Positions 43,989-56,610 of a DNA stretch of 64,000 bases are shown in pieces. The DNA is taken from positions 1,269,524 to 1,333,523 of the forward strand of contig QANY01013855.1 in NCBI GenBank assembly GCA_003255025.1, in the 5' to 3' direction. This DNA is from Datisca glomerata. Lineage: Eukaryota > Streptophyta > Magnoliopsida > Cucurbitales > Datiscaceae. Under the pieces are notes generated by a model. It had not been told where the DNA came from. It was given only the letters and a program-made list of their open reading frames with translations, and searched no databases. The translations under genes and the position numbers were made by a program. Numbering within the stretch: position 1 is the stretch's first letter; each line of letters opens with the position of its first letter.

Positions 43989-44399
43989 TGTTCAAACTGA
44001 ACCACCAAACTCCCATAGAATCCACCCAAGACCAGCCAACTTATTTTGATCAGACCAAGCCCCATCAAATTGAAGAACCCAATTACCTGAATATGAAAAG
44101 CTAGATGAAACACCAAGTTGCAATGAAGAAGTCGAAAGTTTATTTCCATCCCAAAGAGTAGCAGAATCAAGAGAATTAAGATGCCTATCCACCATAGAAA
44201 CAGTAGCAGTAGACCAAATTTCTACAAAAGAATTCCCCTCCAATCTATCTTAGTAAAAACCAAGCAGGCTAGCAAACCAAAATTTAGACGTAGAGGGGCA
44301 TCTAAAAAATACATGAATAGTCGTTTCCACCTCCTTTCCATAAAGAGAGCAATCAGAATTAATATTCAACCCCCTACTAGTTAAATTTTTCTACAGGCA

Positions 44400-44700
44400 A
44401 TATAATTATTAATACATCACCATACAAAATCTTTCAACTTGGGGAGCACCTTTAGCTTCCAAACCTGAATATTATTCCTTCCTCTACTGCACATACCCAC
44501 CTTAGATTTATGAAGGAGACTATTTTTATGAAGGACCGCTACATCATACCCAAATTTGACAATATAAATATCATTTTGGCAATAATGCCAACCTAGTCTA
44601 TCCTCCCCTCTAAAGTGACTGATAGGAATTTTAAGAATGACATCTACATCCTCAGCCATGTTCAATTTATGATAGTCTCACTCCATTCCATTGTCCAATA
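44400..44700 (-). pseudogene. LINE zf-RVT domain
   Basis: VILKIPISHFRGEDRLGWHY, YIVKFGYDV and VWKLKVLPKLKDFVW match the zinc-binding domain (zf-RVT) between RT and RNase H in plant LINEs (compare IWKLxxPPKVKxFLWR). Confidence 0.88.
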
Positions 44701-45299
44701 ACAGCTCTTTCACATGATAAAACCCTTAAACCCTTGGAGAAAACATTTTAAATGTAACAGGACGCGGAATCCAAGCATCCTTCCAAATCTGGAACTTATC
44801 ACCATTGCCAACAAACCATTTAAGCCCATGAGCTAAAATTTTCCTCCGCTCAATAAGTCTCATCCAACCCCATGAAGGTTTAAATCCAATCGAGGCATCC
44901 ATAAAGTCACAATTACGAAATATTTACTCATCAGAACTAAATGAAGAAGCAAATCAGGATTAGAAATGAGTTCCCATCATTGCTTGGCAAGAAGGGTCAA
45001 ATTAAAGTAAGAAATGTCCTTAAATCCAATGCCCCATTCCGCTTTTTTTACAGCAAAGAACCTCCAACATACTCCAATGAATCCCCGATTTAAAAGGAGA
45101 AGAATTCCACCAATAAATTGTAAGGTGACTACAAATCTTTTTACATAAGGAGATAGGAACGTTAAAGCAAGACAGTGTAATTGGAAATAGAGAGGGCGGT
45201 GGCTTTTATAAGAACTTCACAACCCACCAAAGAAAGTAATTTTTCAGGCTACCCAGAAATCTTATGAAAAAAAAATCCACCAATCTGTTGAAAAATGCT

Positions 45300-46360
45300 T
45301 TTTAAAAAAACCCAAAATTAGTATCCAACCGCAGATATTTCTTAAGAGAATTAGAAAGAGATAGGTTGAAACCGTTAGCCAAATTCCTTTGTTTAACAGG
45401 CTCAACATTAGCATTAAACAATGTGAGACTCTTTTGACGTATTAATGACCTCCCAGAAGCTTGCCCATAAATATGAATCAATCAAAGATACACATAAGCT
45501 TCGACTAATTGGCTTTGCAGAATATAGGCGAATCATCAGCGAAGAATGAATGAGAGATGATACGACTTGAAGGAGAGAACCTAAACCCCTAAATATTCTT
45601 ATTGAAGATCGCATCCTAAAGAAGCCTGGAACAGACCTCAGCATAAATAAAAAAACAAAAAAAGGGGATAATGGATCACCCTGACACAGACCCCGAGAAT
45701 GTCTAAAGGCCTTACTAAGATTCTCATTAACATTAACACAAAAAGACACAGATGAGATACATTTATAAATCCAGTTACACCATTTGGCAGAGAATCACAT
45801 TTTTATCATGGCTTCCAAAAGAAAATCTCATTTAACCCTATCATACGCCTTAGACAAATCTAATTTAACAGCGGAGAAATCCACCTTCCCACATTTTTTA
45901 ACCTCGAAAAGAATGGAGAATGTCATGCGTGATAAGAATATTATCAGAGATATGTCTTCCCAGAACAATAACAGATTGATTGACGCCAATAATTTTGTCA
46001 ATCACCCTCTCATCCTATTAGTAAGAATTTTTTAAATCACGTTGTAAATCACTTTACAAAGACTAATAGGGCGATACTCAGTCATATTGATAAGATACTG
46101 AACTTTAGTGATCAAAACAATAGTAGTAAAATTAGCTCATCAGGCAACGGATTCAAGGAAAAGAAATCATTCAGCAACTTAATTAATTTGGAACGTACCA
46201 GTCCCCAATTTTGAGTAAAGAAGGCAGTAGTGAATCCGTCTAGACCAGGTGCCTTCGTTGGGTGAATGCTATGAAGTGCAGATAAGATATCTGACTCAGA
46301 CACCTCTTGATCTAGAACTAGCACATCTTCTTCATCGAGCCTCCTGGAACAACCTCTCAA
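45300..46360 (-). pseudogene. LINE reverse transcriptase
   Basis: Right to left: VSESDILSALHSIHPTKAPG, then LDGF (46300-46240); VLITKV and EYRPISLCKVIYN (about 46090-46040); IIGVNQSVIVLGRHISDNIL (about 45990-45940); LDLSKAYDRVK (about 45850); SRGLCQGDPLSPFF (about 45690); and the catalytic FADD box in HSFFADDSPIF (about 45550-45520) in a shifted frame. All main RT motifs are present but spread over three frames with stops. Confidence 0.9.
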
Positions 46361-46829
46361 GGCTGCGTTAATTTCCTTAGCACGATGATTAGTAGACCAA
46401 AACAGAGTTTGGAAATAATTCAGAGCAATCCCCTGGATGCACGTTAAGTCAGTAACCCAATTACCATTATCTCCCTCTAAACCATGGATAGTATTCCTCC
46501 TCCTGTGATTTTTAACCTTAGCATGAAAATAAGTCGTATTATGATCTTCGTTCTGAAGCCAATCAAGTTAAGCCCGATCCTTCCAGTATCGTTCCTCTTC
46601 CAAAATCATCAAGTTAAATTTTGTGTCTAGCTCCTTCATTTTTTCCCGATCACCAATACCCTCAGAATAAATGATCGATTTTTCCTTATTCAATTCCTAA
46701 ATTAGCAGCTTAGAATTTACTAATGGAGACTTCTTTCTCCAATTAATTAAAGCATTACGAACTGAGTAGAGAGAGAGGATATTAACCCATCAGAATCATA
46801 CCCTGTCGGAACCTTATCCTAAGCTTCAA

Positions 46830-47487
46830 GAATGGCATGCTTGCAATATACTCTTGAGAACCAACATCTATCATACCGAAAAAATTGGGCCGAGGATACA
46901 AATCGACCCAATTTACAGACAACGATCCAACCTTTCTTTAATGAGAGAATATGGAGATCTATTATTCACCCAGGTAAACTGAGGCCTAACAAACCCAATA
47001 TCCAGCAGATTACATTCGTGAGCAAAGCCGGACAGCAAACTATGACTGCTAGCGATCTGAACCGATCCACCCAATTTTTCCTGATAACAATAGAATCGTC
47101 TCCACAATTAGACATCCTCAGGGTAAGTGCTTCTAGTTGAACTTGCCAGACTACATCAATAGAACTCAATAAACTACAAAAATTCTCCAAGAAAGATTTT
47201 TTCTAGCATAAAAAATATGCACCTCAATAAAGAAATCCCCATATTTAATAAGTGACGCAACGAATCCTCCATCCAAAACACCGCCAAACCACCAGTTAAA
47301 CCTCTAGGATTTACTATAACACAACCAACGGCACCCACCACATTTTTCAACTTCTCCACTACAGAAGTTTTATTCTTAGTTTCCAATAAAAAACCAAATA
47401 TGGGGAATGGGCATTACACAATCCTCGCAATAAGGAAACTGTCAGAGGGTTCCCCACACCCTGACAGTTCCACACTAGTATTTTCAT
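46830..47487 (-). pseudogene. LINE endonuclease (APE-like)
   Basis: Starts at ATG 47487 with MKILVWNCQGVGNPLTV and LLRGL, the typical start of plant LINE ORF2. After a frameshift, LETKNKTSVVEKL contains the catalytic Glu, and GLTGGLAVFW follows. Further on come an ICWILGLLGLSLPG-like block and, in another frame, the conserved FTWVNNR (about 46960). It nicks target DNA in active elements; broken here. Confidence 0.88.
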
Positions 47488-47699
47488 TGGAAAGATTAGG
47501 GCCAATTTGGACTGGCTTCCTCCACCCTAACAGGGTTAACTGAATTATCTCTAATAAAATCCTTCACACGTTTCAACCTTAGAAAATCAGGAGACGTTGG
47601 AAAATACTCCACATCAACGCCATCAATTTTCCTCTTGCCTCCAAGAAGTAGGTTCGAAACTGAAATACTAATAGAAATCCTAGCATATAGACCATTTTC

Positions 47700-48410
47700 A
47701 TGGTACTAAGTTAGAAAATAGCCTAAAAATATAGTAGTAAATAAATGGCCATTTTCTAGTTGGTGTGATTTGAAACTTTATTAGTTGTCTAAAATATCAT
47801 TATCTTATCCATTATTAATTTATTTTATTTTGAGGGTGGAATTTGTTGATATGCCTCGATTTTAGAGATTTTAGAGAAATTTTGTTTGTGGTTTTAATTC
47901 ATTTTTTTCTCAAATTCTCTCTCAAATTTCATGGCTAGTTTTTCTTTTACATATTCTTTAATTTTTTTTTCAATTATGTACTTGCTCTAAATTACCTATT
48001 AAAAAGTAATAGTTAAGATAAGTTTTAAAAAAAAATAGTATGTGATATTTTTTCATAAAATTAATTTAGTCATGTAAATTTATAGATCATAGTTAAAATA
48101 TGACTTTTAAAAATAATATTTTATATTTTTGTAGATATTTTATTTATTTAATTATCTATTTAAAAATCATCTTTCAAATATTTCATAAATTTAGGAGTAG
48201 TTATAAAAATTATTGGTGATTGCATATTTTAAAATTAATTTTAAATATTTGATTGTTGATATTAATCCTCAAATTAAAAAAACTGAATAGAAAAATAAGA
48301 TAATGGCATTATAGACAAATCATAAAAGTTTACAACTAAATTAACTAAAAATAATCATTTATTTATTTTAATTTCTTTAAGTTAATTTCTAACTTACTAC
48401 TATCAAAATG
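47700..48410. other. AT-rich spacer or insertion between LINE ORF1 and ORF2
   Basis: Very AT-rich, no coding frame and unlike the LINE sequence on both sides. TGGCCATTTTCTAGTTGG at about 47746 resembles a small-element end, but no matching opposite end was found. Confidence 0.4.
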
Positions 48411-48429
48411 ATTTATCTATGTCATTTTC

Positions 48430-49570
48430 GATTACTAATACATCCGTACGCGACCCCCTACGAGAAGCCTGATCCAAACTTTTCTCTTTTCCTTTCTTTT
48501 TTTTCTTTCGCAGAACTCCCTGGTACCAATTGGAATTTCATTTGTGTTTTAGTAATCACCGGCCCAAGACTAAAAGGATCATCACCGCTCCTGCATGCTT
48601 TAAATGTTCCTCAGACCCAATACCCACACCAAGCCCAACATCCACTAGAAGAAGAACCCGCTACACGTTTTTGAAAAGCCACCTCAGCCTCTTCACTAAC
48701 CATTCTTTCCTTACCATTCGTGCCATTATCTTCAAAACCCAGATTCTCCTCTCTTCCCAAAACCTCCCTATTTAGTGAGTGAGATCCCCCTTAATTTGCG
48801 CCTCAATCATAGACCTTACCTTATCTGGACAATAAGCAACCGCTAGGGCTTGAGGAGTTTCCATTGCCACACTCCGCCTATCTCCTTCTCTCTCCGGTGA
48901 ATCTTCTCCTCTCTCCATCGGTCGGAATGACAGCCTTGGTTTCTACCACCGCCCTTTTTCCTAACAGCAAAACCTCATCTATCTGAGAATGGAGATTTTG
49001 CAGAGGCTTGTCTGTCGAACTGGCCAGTAAAAGCTCTAAGATCAACCCGATATACACCATTACTTGCCACTCTTCTACCCTTAGCAAGTTCCACGTTAGG
49101 GCAGTCTTCCAAATGAACGATACGGCCACAAAAATTGCAAAATTTTGGAACACGTTCATACTTAAAAGAAACCCAAACCTTCCTTCCCTCAAAAGAGATG
49201 AACGTTCCTCCCAAAAGTGGACTCGAAATAATAAGCAACACCCAAACTATGATGAAACAGTTTTTCAGAATACCATTCTTCAAAAAGCCCTCTTCAATAT
49301 AAAAAAAAAAAAAAAACAGCACCCAATTTCTTACCCATCGGTTCACCCACTTAACTAATAATCTATGATACTCAAAGCACAAATTTCAATATTATCTATG
49401 ATACTCAGAGTTAAAACTTCAATATTCTCATATGTCACTTCACTCGGAATAACGATTTTAGAGGACTGTTCTTCTGTAAGATTATAACTAATCATTCTTC
49501 TCAAAAGATCAGATTCAACCTCAGGGGATATTGAATTCATAAACTCGAAATTCCTCCCCAGGAGAGCCAT
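48430..49570 (-). pseudogene. LINE ORF1 (nucleic-acid binding, CCHC knuckle)
   Basis: Likely starts at ATG 49570 (MALLGRNFEF) with LRRMISYNLTEEQSSKIVIP, resembling the N terminus of DUF4283-type LINE ORF1 proteins. The middle of DUF4283 is missing or decayed. 49200-49100 reads GRKVWVSFKYERVPKFCNFCGR and HLEDCPN, a zf-CCHC_4 knuckle with C-x2-C-x4-H-x4-C intact. A poly(A) run (plus about 49299-49316) interrupts the frame between the two parts. Downstream to about 48430 the frame is low in complexity and full of stops. Confidence 0.8.
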
Positions 49571-52370
49571 AACCACCGGAAAAGAAAACCCCGACGGAAA
49601 AAAATCACTCTCTAAAGACGAGAGAAAACATAAATAAGTAGTTATTTTCTGATTCTCATTTCTCTCTTATTCTAAATCTCAACAAATCTACTCAAATCTC
49701 TCTCCTCTCTCTCTCAAAAATAGATGCAATATTAAAAAGGTACAAAATAATAAATTACTATGTACAAAACAATAAATGATGAATAAAATTATATCATTTT
49801 CATGAATATTTACATGATTAACACATAATTTTAATTTAATTTACATCCAACACATTTTTACGTATCATTTAATTTACTAGAATATTTATGAGCATACATA
49901 ATTTGTATATCATAAATAAAAATATTATCTACAATAAAAAATTATGTAAATATAATTTTGAGAGAGTATACATGTCTAATTAATGTGTATTATGAAAGAA
50001 GTGAAACAATCAAGGTTGTCGGCAAACACATGAAGAATAAAAAAATGGCTAAACCAAGCAAAAATAAATCATCCAACTATATTTACATGTAAATAATTAA
50101 TTATAAGTAATTAACATAGTTTAGTTTTTGTATAAATGTGTATTTACAGTAATTCTAAAATTTTTAAATGAATAAATTTAATTTACGTGTACTTATATAT
50201 TAACATGAATACAAATTCTTTATGTGTTAACAATATAGTTTCTCGATGTCAATGAGTAATTATATTAGTTATATCTTTTTTGAATAAAGTAAATATTCAA
50301 TTAACGTGAACAAATGTTATTATATAATAACATGACATATTCTTAGTGTCAATATCTACTAAAGTATCTTTAGAATCTTGTACATATAACAACATTACAC
50401 ATTTGATTCACAATTCATAAAACTAGATATGAATATTAAAAATTATTTTAAATGATCAGAACAATAGGTTAATTACTATATTTAATATTCAAACCATAGA
50501 TATTGAAACAAAAGTAAATAATACTTCAAATATAATAAAAATGAAATCTACAATATTCAAAAACTATGAAAGCATAAAAATAGTCATAAAAGTCAAAACT
50601 GAAAAATAAAGTAGAAAAATAATACTTGTAATAAATATGAACAAATTCCCATATATGATGCATAATATTAAGTTTAGTTACTTTACATATATAATTATTT
50701 CTTTATATAAATTATAGTATCAAGTATAGTTACCTTATTTATATAATTAACGAATAATTATATGAAAATAATATATTAGAAATATAAAAAATGGGATCAA
50801 TTAATGCATTTGAGATTTAATTTCAAATAATCAAATGACTTTCTTTTTATAAGGAAAAAACTAATTTAAAAATAGAAAAAAAATTGTTTCATTATAGGGT
50901 TAGATACGTCTACTAAACAATGCTATAACGTTTAAAAAGATAAGACTGATAGAAATTTACGAATTAAAAAGGTTCGACAATATGTGCAAATTATTATTTA
51001 ATATACTTTTTGAATTTAAGATAACTTAGGTGGGCTAGAACTAGTGACAAGATCCTCACCCTATAAGTCAGTGATAAATTCGGCCCAAACGTTAAGATAT
51101 AAGTTCAAGGCCGAAAGTCGAACCAGTTAATGAGCTGACTCTTTCGCCAATCTGATAAACAAAAAAGGAGCTGACTCTTTCGCCAAGCAGATGAACAATA
51201 ATATAACAAGATATTCAAACTCAAAATGTCAATTATCAACAATAGTCACGTTAACAATTAAAAATAAAAAATCTCATAAAATTGAAAATTTCATAAAAAT
51301 AACACTCTCACTTAACGTACATAAATTATTCAATCTGTCATGTCATCGAAAATTGAAAGTTTTGTAAACATTTTCTCCATAGTGAAAATATTATCAAAAG
51401 CTTCCCGTAGTTCTTCTCACTAAGGATTTTTCACGTAAATCATGATATTTATTACTCGTTTCTATTTACTCCTTGTTTTTCTATTATCATGTAAGAAATT
51501 CACGACAAATTCTCCAAATCGTGAATTTTTTTTTCTTTTACATTTGGTGTTTTCATTGAGAGAGAGAAAACTCAGGAAATCCCTTCCAAAACGCTCAAAA
51601 CCAAATCAAACGCTTTCATCAACGAGGGAAGCGGTAGCGAAAGTGTGTATGAAAACGGCAATGGTAACGACATAACAACGGAAACAGAAACAGGGTAGTG
51701 AATCTGAAACGGTATGGCAACAGAAACGTAAACGGCACCTTGTATAGAAATAGGAACGGGTACAGAAACATAAATGAAAAGCGGAAATGAAAATGAAAAA
51801 CGTTAAATTTGTTTCTTGCATATTCTCTTTTACGTCATTATTATTCTCTAAAAATAAAAGAGAGAGACGAATAGATCTGAAAAAAAAAATCATGGAAATT
51901 TTGAAAGATTTTATTAAAACAACATTTAAATTATATGAATGATAAATTTTTAGATTAATTACAATAAATGACCTTCTGTGAACATACCATTTTGTACCAT
52001 CATCTTCAAAATCTTATAAAAAAAATTATTTTTCATTTTATTTTATCAATGCCCCCTAATGTGATTTCTGTTCAAAAAGCTAATGGAATCAATACGCATG
52101 ATTTATACGTTATAATGAGCAATGTGGTAATTTAATATCTGTGATTACCACGTGTAAGCCATAGATAGTTTCTCCTAATCCGAACCAGTAAAAAAATACT
52201 CAATCCGGCTCTCTCTCTTTCCCTCCATTTTAAACCTAACCCTTCTCTTTCTCTACAAGTTCTCTCTCTCTGAAGTAATATTCGCCGATTACAATGATTC
52301 AGAAAGAGAAAAACGAACATGCTTTGGCAATGAAACAAGAACAAGTTAGAGATGATTCAAATCTGTGAAG
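49571..52370. other. AT-rich intergenic, nothing recognised
   Basis: No coding signature. 51131 and 51169 carry a short direct repeat (GAGCTGACTCTTTCGCCAA). 51650-51800 is a degenerate GGAAACG-type simple-sequence stretch. CT-rich sequence at 52205-52275 precedes the thioredoxin fragment and may be its leader. Confidence 0.5.
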
Positions 52371-52374
52371 CTTC

Positions 52375-52812
52375 ACCCTCCTCGGAATTTACGATTGCTC
52401 CAAACCCCGGCGATGACCTCCCCGCAGGAAGTTCCCTTCTCATTCCGGCGGAAAATTGGTTCTTTGACGGAATTCAGTGGCTTGAGAATCTGAAAGCCTT
52501 CTTGTGATTCTGTAACTTTGTTTGCTTCCAGAACGCAGACTGTTCATCCCCGAGGAGTGCGCATTGTTTGATTTACCCCTGATTTGTTTGATTTCTGCTC
52601 AGGTTTTTTCTGTAGATTTGCTATAGGCTTTTTGCTCTGTTTTTTAAAATGTCGTAGTTCCTACGGTGACTGGAGCCACACGGAAATCACCTGTCCTAAA
52701 AGCTAAAGGTCCAGTACTGGTAGAGTTTTGGGCACCATGGTGTGGACCTTGCCGTATGATTCATCCAGTAGTTAGAGAAGTAGTAGAGGAGTTTGCTGGG
52801 AAGGTCAAGTGA
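52375..52812 (+). pseudogene. TRXm-like: Thioredoxin m-type fragment (two exons)
   Basis: Exon 2 (52654-52812) encodes [20 protein letters not shown], with redox-active WCGPC at 52738-52752, then EEFAGKVK and TGA. In plants, m-type thioredoxins are plastid proteins that reduce Calvin-cycle and related enzymes. Exon 1 (about 52375-52568) encodes a transit-peptide-like Arg/Ser-rich stretch with LTEFSGLRI, an in-frame TGA at 52491-52493, and HPRGVRIV before a GT donor. The second half of the thioredoxin fold (cis-Pro loop, IPT motif, C-terminal helix) is absent downstream. A stop in the transit peptide and the missing 3' exons mark a pseudogene or captured fragment. Confidence 0.85.
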
Positions 52813-52824
52813 TAACTCTTCCAT

Positions 52825-53075
52825 GGAGAGGATGAAAATGGGCATGGGTTTAGGAAAAACAAGATTGGGGCGCATGAGTTTAGATCCGGTTTTTAGAACT
52901 CATTTCATATTTCCTCCATCTTCGTCCTAAAAATCACCGCGTTCATGGCTGATTTTTTTCTTAAGTTTTTGCATAATTACAGACTATACTCCATGGATTT
53001 AAGAAAAATCTAAAGCAAATGGGCATGGGTTTGGGAAAAACAATATTGGGCATGCGATTATATCAGATTTTTTGG
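52825..53075. repeat. Short dispersed direct repeat (AAATGGGCATGGGTTT)
   Basis: AAAATGGGCATGGGTTTAGG followed by AAAAACAAGATTGGG (52824-52868) recurs at 53016-53060 as AAATGGGCATGGGTTTGGG and AAAAACAATATTGGGC. A ~45-bp unit, copies 192 bp apart, directly after the thioredoxin fragment. Confidence 0.8.
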
Positions 53076-55320
53076 GTAATGTCACGTTAGATCTAAACTT
53101 TTGAGAGAGAGAGGTTGGATTTGTGAGATGTGGCATTGAAATTAAATTATCCCATTACCTATTAAAGGAGTCACATGTATTGACTTCGGTCAATTGTTGA
53201 ACGAAGATCACAGTAGGAAGTATTCCTAAAACAAAATGAAAAATGATGGGGTTTATGAAGAATTTTAAAAGTGAATGGATAAAATGATATAGTTGCACAA
53301 ACGTTAGGGATCCAGTATAATTAACTTTAATTTTTTTATCCAAAAATTTGTTATGATACGGGTATTTTGAATTTAAATTCTAATTCGATTTGAATTTTAA
53401 ATCAAATCTTAAATTTAAATTTATCTCAAAAAATCATGTTGATAAACAAACGTAAAGTTTATCTTTATAATAATTTGAGTATTTTTAGAGGATCGCTTTC
53501 TCTTGCTTTATGTACATGAGTACAAGAAAATAAAATAAGCGAAAGGAATGGACGTGAGATCCAAAAATAAACATAATAGTGTTATTCGCCATTTAAAATT
53601 TTCTACAATTGTAAATAATTTTTTAAAGTATACCTTGCTGATTTCTCCTATCTTATAAGAGAATCGTGGCTATTTGTATTTCAACATTAAAATTTTCTGT
53701 AAAGAGTTTATTAAAGCTTATGTTTCAGTACCTTTTGTTTAACTTTTCCTTTGATGAACTCAAATTGATCAACCACCTTAAATTGAGTTGATTCGGTCAA
53801 ATCTCCGCAAATGAGTTGGAGTATCAAATGGACAACAGAAACACAATAAGGACGTGCAAGCACAACTAGCAAGTAGAAGCGAGGCTCGATCCAAATCCAT
53901 ATGTCCGTATGAAAGCAAACATTGAACGGAGCCCCATCACAAACTATGAATTTCGGTACATGGCCAAGCATCTCGAGCTCACGTTGGTTATGCAAAAAAA
54001 AAAGAACAGGAACGGGAAATAGTAGTACAGAAATTACCCCCAAACAGATTCACTTTGGTAGATTTGAAAACATGTCCACGACAGATGTAGAAATTACACA
54101 GAAAATTATAGCAGCAATGCTAGACAGAATCTTAGAACCGGACTGCTTGCCAGAAGGTATGTCGCAATGGAAAGATTCATGAGCAGAACAAAATCTCATA
54201 ATGGAAGAGATAAACAGGAACCCAAGACCATAATTTTCATCTAGGAGACTCTGACTCCAATCATGGTTTTACCTTCTCCTTATCAATTTTGTCAAAATTT
54301 CAAGCTTGGATTGTTCAAGAAACAACCAGAAGCTAGCTACCCACCAGTAGCCTGAGAATATGGAGCTTCAAAAAGTATCTGTCGCAAGAAATGGCCAGAA
54401 GCTGGCACAACTTGCGGACATACCATTAGATTCTAAACATTCTTGAACAGAACTTTACAATAGTAGCAAGGTAAATAATGATAACGTTCAAAGTTGAAGG
54501 TCCCATGAATAGAATTGCAGAACGAAAAGGAGGCAAGTTATTGGATGAGAAAAAGAGCCTCCCATTAAATAATCAAAAGTCTTAAAGTTAAAATCTGCAA
54601 AGAAAAATGAGGGATAAAATTACAAACTCCATCCTAAAAGATCAAATCTACAAATAAAAGAGGATCACATTTGTATAATTCAAGCAGCAAATCTCAAAAG
54701 TCTCCGTTGCTCAACTATTGCAACACTATAACGTCAAGTCTCAATAACCCTCTACCGGCTCAACATTCATAAAAATTCATTAAACTCGAAGTTAAGTATT
54801 CATTTTTTAATTATTTTGCTTCCCTTAAATTTGTATCCATTAAAAATGAATTTATTATCTGATGCATGATCATTCATCAAATTAAAATTCTTAATAGAAA
54901 TTGACTTTACATCAATTGAGTGGGGCATGATTAACCTAAAATTTAGTATATATATTCGCACTTCAAATGTGCTAGCATAAGTTACATATATCATATTTGG
55001 GTCCGTTATTATAAATATATTGGTAGCTCAATCAAATAAACATTAGCATGACTCTATCACACAGTCGAGCATCATGTAAATAATTTATTACATAATGCCT
55101 AAACTGATTTGAATTCTTAAATATTATCAACCCAGGATATCTTTTTGAGATCATGCATCCAACTTGAGACACTAAAATAGCGTATTTAATTCGATCAACT
55201 TAACGCTCGATTTTCTTACCAGGATGGCCTTTGACATAAAATCATTACATATCAATCAGATTCAGTTATTAAAATGTACTGAACGGAAAAGAGCTACATA
55301 TAAAATCATATATCATCAAA
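53076..55320. other. Intergenic, nothing recognised
   Basis: Open frames at 53711-54043 (minus) and 53922-54182 (plus) overlap and show no family motifs. 54330-54400 has a small internal repeat (AGAAA...CCAGAAGCT, twice). The rest is AT-rich. Confidence 0.4.
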
Positions 55321-55321
55321 A

Positions 55322-55745
55322 AGATACGAAAATTAGATTCCTGAAGAATTTTACAAAACTCAATTTGGAGCTCTGAAGTAAAAGTTATGACGATTTTCAT
55401 GATGGTTGTTCGGGAAATAAGATTATGTAGAATAGTCAAATTCAGAATTTAAACTATACCAACTGGAAACTAATTACATGATGAATTTGGAAGATACAGA
55501 AGTCAGCTTCTTGAAAATTTTTACAGAACTCAATTCGGACCTCCCAAACAAAAGTTATGGTAATTTTCGATAAGGTTGTTCTAGAAAAAAGATTGTGCAT
55601 AATAGTCAACTTCGTTTATTAAACTTCACCAACATAAGAAGAGTTACGTGACAAATAATATGCCACTACACAGATACAGAAATCAGCTTCTTGAAAATCT
55701 TTACAGAATGAGATTCGAGCTTCCTGGAGAAAGTTACGGCATATC
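55322..55745. repeat. Tandem repeat, period 170-180 bp, about 2.5 copies
   Basis: AGATACGAAAATTAGATTCC (55322), AGATACAGAAGTCAGCTTCT (55492) and AGATACAGAAATCAGCTTCT (55672) each start a block with TTACAGAACTCAATTCGGA-like and AAAAGTTATGG-like sequence. Steps are 170 and 180 bp. Copies are diverged. No coding content. Confidence 0.85.
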
Positions 55746-56084
55746 ATGTACAAACTGCTCAAAAGCAAATCTGACTAGAATTACAAGACGTAAAATATTT
55801 GGGTTTTGAAACGGCAATGCTCATCACAACAAATCATGAATATGATTCAAGGACATTACTTAATATTTATTTCAAACAAAAGAATAGGTTCTGAAAATGA
55901 TGGACACGGAGCATCAAACTCAGATCCTTATGATGAAATTATGAAACGGTATACTCGATCACTACTCATTCCATTAAGATATTATATATGGTATTTTTTG
56001 TGCAACATTCTTGTCGTAGGTATTTATGTATGAGAAAAAGAAAAGGAATGCAAAGTGGAGATACTCTAGCAAGGAGCTCGATAG

Positions 56085-56610
56085 AAAATCATAGGGCCTC
56101 TCAGCTTTGTGAAAAGCTTAAGTCCTTGAAAATTCCTACGGACATCATTCTTAGAAGAAAATCATAGGGCCTATGAACTTTGTGAAAAGCTTAGGTTTTG
56201 GGAAATATCTACGGACATCGTTCTTAGAAGAAAATCATAGGACTCCTGAGTTTTGTGAAAAGTTTAAGTTCTTGGGAACGGATGTCTACATACACTGTTC
56301 TCAGAAGGAAATCATAGAGCCCCTGAACTTTGTGAAAAACTTAAGTTTTTGGGAATGTCTATAAACATCATTCTTAGAGAGGAAATCATAGGGCCATTGA
56401 GCTTTGTGAGAAGCTTAAGTCCTGAGAATGTCTACGGACATCATTCTTAGAAGAAAATCATATGGCTCTTGAGTTTTGTGAAAAGCTTAAATCTTTGGGA
56501 ATATCTAAGGACACCATTTTTAGAAGAAACACATAGGGACTCTGAATTTTGTGAAAAACTTAAATCCTTAGATATGTCTATGGACATAGTCTGTATTACT
56601 TTTATTTCTA
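56085..56610. repeat. Minisatellite, period 72-77 bp, 7 copies
   Basis: A unit containing AAATCATAGGGCC, GAACTTTGTGAAAAGCTTAA, then GGACATCATTCTTAGAAG starts at 56088, 56161, 56234, 56311, 56385, 56457 and about 56530. Unit length is mostly 73 bp, not a multiple of 3, so open frames across it are accidental. It begins about 340 bp after the 175-bp array. Confidence 0.93.

Larger units (their letters stand above)
43596..49570 (-). mobile_element. L1-type LINE with RNase H, decayed
   Basis: A minus-strand element of about 6 kb with ORF1 (49570 to about 48430) and ORF2 (47487-43596) in the order endonuclease, RT, zf-RVT, RNase H. This is the layout of plant L1-type LINEs. Many stops and frameshifts. 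An AT-rich stretch of about 0.7 kb (47700-48410) between the ORFs looks foreign. The 3' poly(A) tail and target duplications could not be placed. Confidence 0.85.

Noticed and set aside
51010..51200. SINE-like signals (GTTCAAGGCC, short direct repeat)
   Set aside because: No convincing A and B box pair at the usual spacing, and no A-rich tail with flanking duplications.
53711..54182. Overlapping open frames on both strands of 86-110 codons
   Set aside because: No recognised motifs, no splice or start context, and no conserved neighbours.
56085..56610. CRISPR-like regular repeats
   Set aside because: Units are directly adjacent 72-77-bp tandem copies without unique spacers, and the genome is a plant.
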